From contig WHVA01000008.1 of NCBI GenBank assembly GCA_015179125.1, positions 372,001 through 436,000 of the forward strand: a DNA stretch of 64,000 bases, written 5' to 3'. The first letter of the stretch is position 1, and every line of letters begins with the position of its first letter. Of this stretch, positions 61,088-64,000 are shown piece after piece. This DNA is from Gautieria morchelliformis (lineage: Eukaryota; Basidiomycota; Agaricomycetes; Gomphales; Gomphaceae). A program made the position numbers and the translations under genes. Under the pieces are notes generated by a model. The model searched no databases, was not told where the DNA came from, and was given only the letters and a program-made list of their open reading frames with translations.

Positions 61088-62287
61088 ATGGTCCAAGACT
61101 ACTGCAAGTCATGCACCACCTGTATGCGAGCCAAGCCTCAACCTCACAAACCCTATGGCCTCCTGAAGCAACTTCCGATCCCAGAACAACCGTGGAATTC
61201 GATATCCATGGATTTCATTGAGAAACTTCCTAAGTCATCTGGCTATGATACCATTCTAGTGATCATTGACCGCCTCACAAAGCAGTCCATCTTTATTCCG
61301 ACCTACGACACCATCACTTCCGCCCAACTCGCACAACTCTTTGTGCTCCACGTCTTTTCCAAGCACGGAATCCCTTCCCATGTCACTTCCGACCGTGGAT
61401 CAGAATTCGTGTCCTCCTTTTTCCGCACACTCGGCAAGGCTCTCGACATGAAGCTCCACTTCACTTCCGGTTATCATCCCGAAGGAGACGGACAAACAGA
61501 ACATACTAATCAGACCCTTGAGCAGTATCTCCGTGTCTATTGCAACTACCAACACAGTAATTGGTCTGACCTCCTTCCGCTCGCGGAATTTGCCTACAAC
61601 AATGCGCCTTCCGCTACCACTGGAATTTCGCCCTTCTATGCCAACAAAGGCTACCACCCGAATCTCGCCATACACCCTGAACGCGACCTCGCCTCTGCAA
61701 GAGCCCGAGATTTCGTTGTGGAACTCGACGACCTTCACCAACACCTCCGAGAGAACATTTCCGCTGCCCAGAAGAGATACCAGACTTCCGCCGATCGGAA
61801 ACGACTTCCGCAACCGGCATTCGAGATAGGCGACAAAGTCTTTGTCAAAGCTGAAAAATTCCGCACCACTCGCCCCTCGAAGAAGCTCTCTGAGAAATAC
61901 CTTGGACCTTACGAGATCATCGCTAAGGCCGGCAGTCGTTCTTTCACCCTCAGACTTCCTGACAATATGCACACAGTACACCCGGTATTCCATGTCTCCA
62001 TGCTTGAGCCAGCAGTTCCGAATACAATTCCAAATCGAGAACAACCTCCGCCTCCGCCAGTCATCGTCGACGGAGAACCGGAATATGAGATCTCAGAAAT
62101 TCTCAACTCAAAGCTCGACAGACGATACTGCTGCCAACTCCAGTACCTAGTCAAGTGGGCAGGCTATGAAAACACCGACGAAGAGACCTCGTGGATTTCC
62201 ATCATGGAACTAGACCACACCTCTGACCTTGTCTCTGATTTCCACAAGTCATATCCTGATAAGCCTGGCCCCATTTCCGCGCCCTAG
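61088..62287 (+). pseudogene. Gyp-3 integrase and chromodomain
   Basis: An open 399-codon frame: the second half of the HHCC finger (CKSCTTCMRAK), SMDFIEKLPKSSGYD (Asp), VTSDRGSEFVSSFFRTLG (Asp), GQTEHTNQTLEQYLRVY (Glu), VHPVFHVSMLEPAVPN, and a chromodomain with EYEISEILNSKLDRR and LVKWAGYENTDEETSW, ending PGPISAP. All catalytic acids are kept, so this part alone looks sound. The frame begins inside the finger, and its start is not a real one. Confidence 0.93.
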
Positions 62288-62330
62288 TCATTTCCGACCT
62301 CATTTCCGATCCCCCATCGTTTTCTCACCT

Positions 62331-63250
62331 GTAGTGCCCGGTTAGTCATACCTTCTTAGCTAGGGTAACTGGCCTGGTTGCAGAGGCTAAGTAGGTATGT
62401 TTTGCAGAGAGGACCAGTACTACGAATAATACTACGTATAATTCTTACTTAGCTACAAAATGTGACTGTGGGTGAGCTATGGACACCTGTCCTACCCGTC
62501 GGAACCACATCCAGCGTCTCGGGCCACGTCTCAACTGTTCACGTGACCATCTCCAGCGACTGCCACGTCGCATCAACCACTGCCGCCGTCGTTGCACGCA
62601 GCGAGCTCAACCGGAAACTCTCCACAGCTCCAATATTTCCGGATTTTTTAGTGAGTTATGCCTCCTTAAACCTCCAGTATCAAACCCTCTTCCATTGATG
62701 CATTTGCTTCACCTGATGCTGCCAGTCTGTCTTCCCCCGTGCAACGTGCAACGACATCTTGCAATTCTTGAAAGATCTCACTGAAGGTTTGTGTGTAACT
62801 CTATTGTCCATACCGACACTAACCAACCTGTAGGTATCATTCGCAAACACGCCATGTCAGCCCTTCTCATTTTTATCACAGAGAACGCCGCACTTCCGCA
62901 TGGCGGGCCCCAGGACTGTGTGCTGGGGAAGCTCGATCTCGTATTATTTGGCATCACTGGCACACTTCATGGTTATTACAGTGACAATACGCAGGTATGT
63001 TTTCTATTGTGTATCACCATCGCTGTTCCGCTAGCTTACACATTTTGAAGACATTTGCGCTCGAGGTAATTTATATCCTCTCGGCCATTATCACTTATTG
63101 ATGCTGTAGCATCACGATCTGGCAGGCGGCACATGGATATTTCGACTTTTGTGACATCCTAAAGGCGGGTCTTATCTACGATGAATATACCAAGTTGCCC
63201 ACAAATGATCGAGTTCGCGTGAAATGTGAATAAAATCTTTCCGATGCATT
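62331..63250 (+). pseudogene. Unassigned, possible spliced gene fragment
   Basis: The open stretch 62791-62993 (SALLIFITENAALPHGG, LGKLDLVLFGITGTLHGYY) ends at a GTATGT donor (62994), and a hydrophobic stretch (FALEVIYILSAIITY) and DILKAGLIYDEYTKLPTN can be read farther on up to 63230. These look like exons with short introns, perhaps of a membrane protein, but stops and uncertain joints prevent a model. 62331-62460 has no coding; 62510-62556 repeats at the window end. Confidence 0.3.
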
Positions 63251-63892
63251 TCACGTTGGGAGACAAACAATGCATCTAGTCCCAAGGCCATTGCGCTTAA
63301 ATACCGCTTCCCAGCTGAATTCTTCAATCACCAGATCATCAGAATCTGTCCATGCATAGAGGTCCCATGTATCGTCTGTGTCGCCATCATCCTCACTTGG
63401 GCTGGCCTCGCCCCGAACGTCTACCTCCTCCTCATCGCAATCCGCATCAGACTTTACCCAATCCAATACCTCGCTATTCTGCTCGATTTCAGCGGTAAAG
63501 AATCCATAGCAGCATGCGATGGCTACTCCCTGAATATCCTCCATCTCTTCGTAAAACCAGGCCTCACGAGCCAGGTCGTCAGAACGGCGCCGAGCAGCGA
63601 CTTTTATTACAAGGGATGGAAGAGTGTACTGGTTGTTGTCGTCAATCCTAAGTGGGTACACCGAACCCACTCTGCCATAGCCGAGTCGTTCCGGTTCCAA
63701 TGAAACGTGGAGACAGGGGTTACCTGGAGGCGGGAGGTTGGAGGGTGGACGAACAGGTAGAGAGTCCGTCCTCATCGTGCGCGGAACCTCAACGCAGGCG
63801 GGAGTGTGGTGCAGGCCCTGCGCCTTGGTACTCATGGTGAGCGATGCCATACACGAGCCAGGCTTGCGTGGTGAGGAGACCCCGCTTTCCAC
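63251..63892 (-). CDS. Protein kinase-like N-lobe protein, probably partial
   Basis: The minus ORF (213 codons) has a Pro-rich start, then LEPERLGYGRVGSVYPL resembling a kinase glycine loop, LPSLVIKVAARRR with a candidate ATP-binding Lys, REAWFYEEMEDIQGVAI resembling the alpha-C region, and CCYGFFTAEIE. Basidiomycetes have many such kinase-like proteins with an acidic insert at this place; here it is DADCDEEEVDVRGEASP and more. The expected catalytic loop and C-lobe do not follow; the frame stops after CIVCLPT. Either an intron leads on beyond 63250 or the gene is truncated. The start Met is uncertain. Confidence 0.6.
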   Translation of the reverse strand: MESGVSSPRKPGSCMASLTMSTKAQGLHHTPACVEVPRTMRTDSLPVRPPSNLPPPGNPCLHVSLEPERLGYGRVGSVYPLRIDDNNQYTLPSLVIKVAARRRSDDLAREAWFYEEMEDIQGVAIACCYGFFTAEIEQNSEVLDWVKSDADCDEEEVDVRGEASPSEDDGDTDDTWDLYAWTDSDDLVIEEFSWEAVFKRNGLGTRCIVCLPT

Positions 63893-63953
63893 TGTCTCTT
63901 AGCGGGCTCGGCCAAGTCATTACTGACATTGGAACAATGCTGGTAAGGTCGCT

Positions 63954-64000
63954 CCAGCGTCTCGAGCCACGGTTCAACTGTTCACGTGACTGTCTCCAGC
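63954..64000 (+). repeat. Direct repeat of 62510-62556
   Basis: CCAGCGTCTCGAGCCACGG and the following text to CTCCAGC match 62510-62556 with about five differences. The repeat flanks the kinase-like ORF region and is cut by the window end. Confidence 0.65.

Larger units (their letters stand above)
56461..62330 (+). mobile_element. Gyp-3, decayed chromovirus lacking its 3' LTR
   Basis: 5' LTR (56461-57108), self-priming site, gag, protease, RT, RNase H, integrase and chromodomain are all recognisable in order. Pol is close to Gyp-1 pol in sequence, but nucleotide composition differs: TTCCG is frequent as in Gyp-2. Frames are broken by short indels and TGA stops. After the pol stop (62287) a few TTCCG-containing bases follow and the 3' LTR never appears. 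The left flank is AATCT (56456-56460). Confidence 0.93.

Noticed and set aside
62287..62460. Gyp-3 3' LTR
   Set aside because: The text after pol begins like the purine-side leader, but TGTTACAACC and the rest of the LTR never appear; TGTAGTGCCC at 62332 does not match it.
1..64000. CRISPR arrays, rRNA or tRNA genes
   Set aside because: No regularly spaced identical repeats with unique spacers and no tRNA cloverleaf or rRNA core sequences were seen; the initiator-tRNA-like text at 30470 and 38744 is a retroelement primer site, not a gene.

Overview
The window looks like a transposon-dense stretch of a filamentous basidiomycete genome, probably Agaricomycetes (inference). Grounds: three families of chromodomain Ty3/Gypsy elements, two Copia families, a Helitron, LINE pieces, a hAT-type MITE, a foldback MITE and a pogo-like transposase remnant, together with short-intron gene remnants and one kinase-like ORF of a type common in mushrooms. 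I see no confidently intact host gene; almost every kilobase is transposon-derived. Names used here are local: Copia-A, Copia-B, Gyp-1, Gyp-2, Gyp-3, repeat families LTR-D and LTR-E, dispersed repeats R1, R2, R3 and segment S.

Layout. 1-4950: segment S copy 1, an R2 copy, a Copia 3' end with LTR, a LINE ORF1 relic, an R1 copy and an ATCGCATGC-type minisatellite. 4951-8591: truncated LTR-E beside the 5' half of an old minus-strand Gyp-2. 8592-13525: a Helitron broken by LTR-D, which itself holds a Gyp-3 solo LTR (with a Copia-B solo LTR inside) and a 775-bp hAT-type MITE. 13530-15481: a relic of a fourth Gypsy lineage, an R1 copy and R2 sequence. 15482-39069: one minus-strand Copia-A (TSD taaac) split by a 19-kb minus-strand Gyp-1 (16277-35366, TSD gccac). 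Gyp-1 in turn holds a full-length plus-strand Gyp-2 (17902-24138, TSD gttgg), a Copia-B solo LTR (TSD gtatg), an LTR-E (TSD aagac), a deleted Copia-B (TSD gaggt) and an LTR-D. 39070-43876: the other half of R2 with a foldback MITE, nested Gyp-3 and Gyp-1 solo LTRs, and a pogo-like relic. 43877-56460: more Gyp-2 LTRs, segment S copy 2, decayed Gyp-2 with a LINE in its LTR, and a Gyp-1 5' fragment. 56461-62330: a decayed Gyp-3. 62331-64000: unassigned sequence and the kinase-like ORF.

How the parts work. Gyp-2 (17902-24138) has near-identical LTRs and open gag and pol frames and is the best candidate for a currently active element. All three Gypsy families carry a 10-12 nt sequence just after the 5' LTR that is complementary to the predicted 5' end of their own transcript: Tf1/sushi-type self-priming. 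Both Copia families instead carry the complement of the initiator-tRNA anticodon loop, so half-tRNA priming is predicted, and their gag frame can open at the AUG inside that site.

The most novel feature is in Gyp-1. Between the end of pol and the 3' LTR it carries a reverse-oriented spliced gene encoding a Zn(II)2Cys6-like cluster followed by a charged coiled-coil region, now split by Gyp-2. Each family is also peppered with its own CpG-containing short word (TTCCG in Gyp-2 and Gyp-3, CGAG in Gyp-1, GCGAA in LTR-E). Old copies decay mainly by C-to-T change at CpG, with in-frame TGA stops where related copies have arginine.
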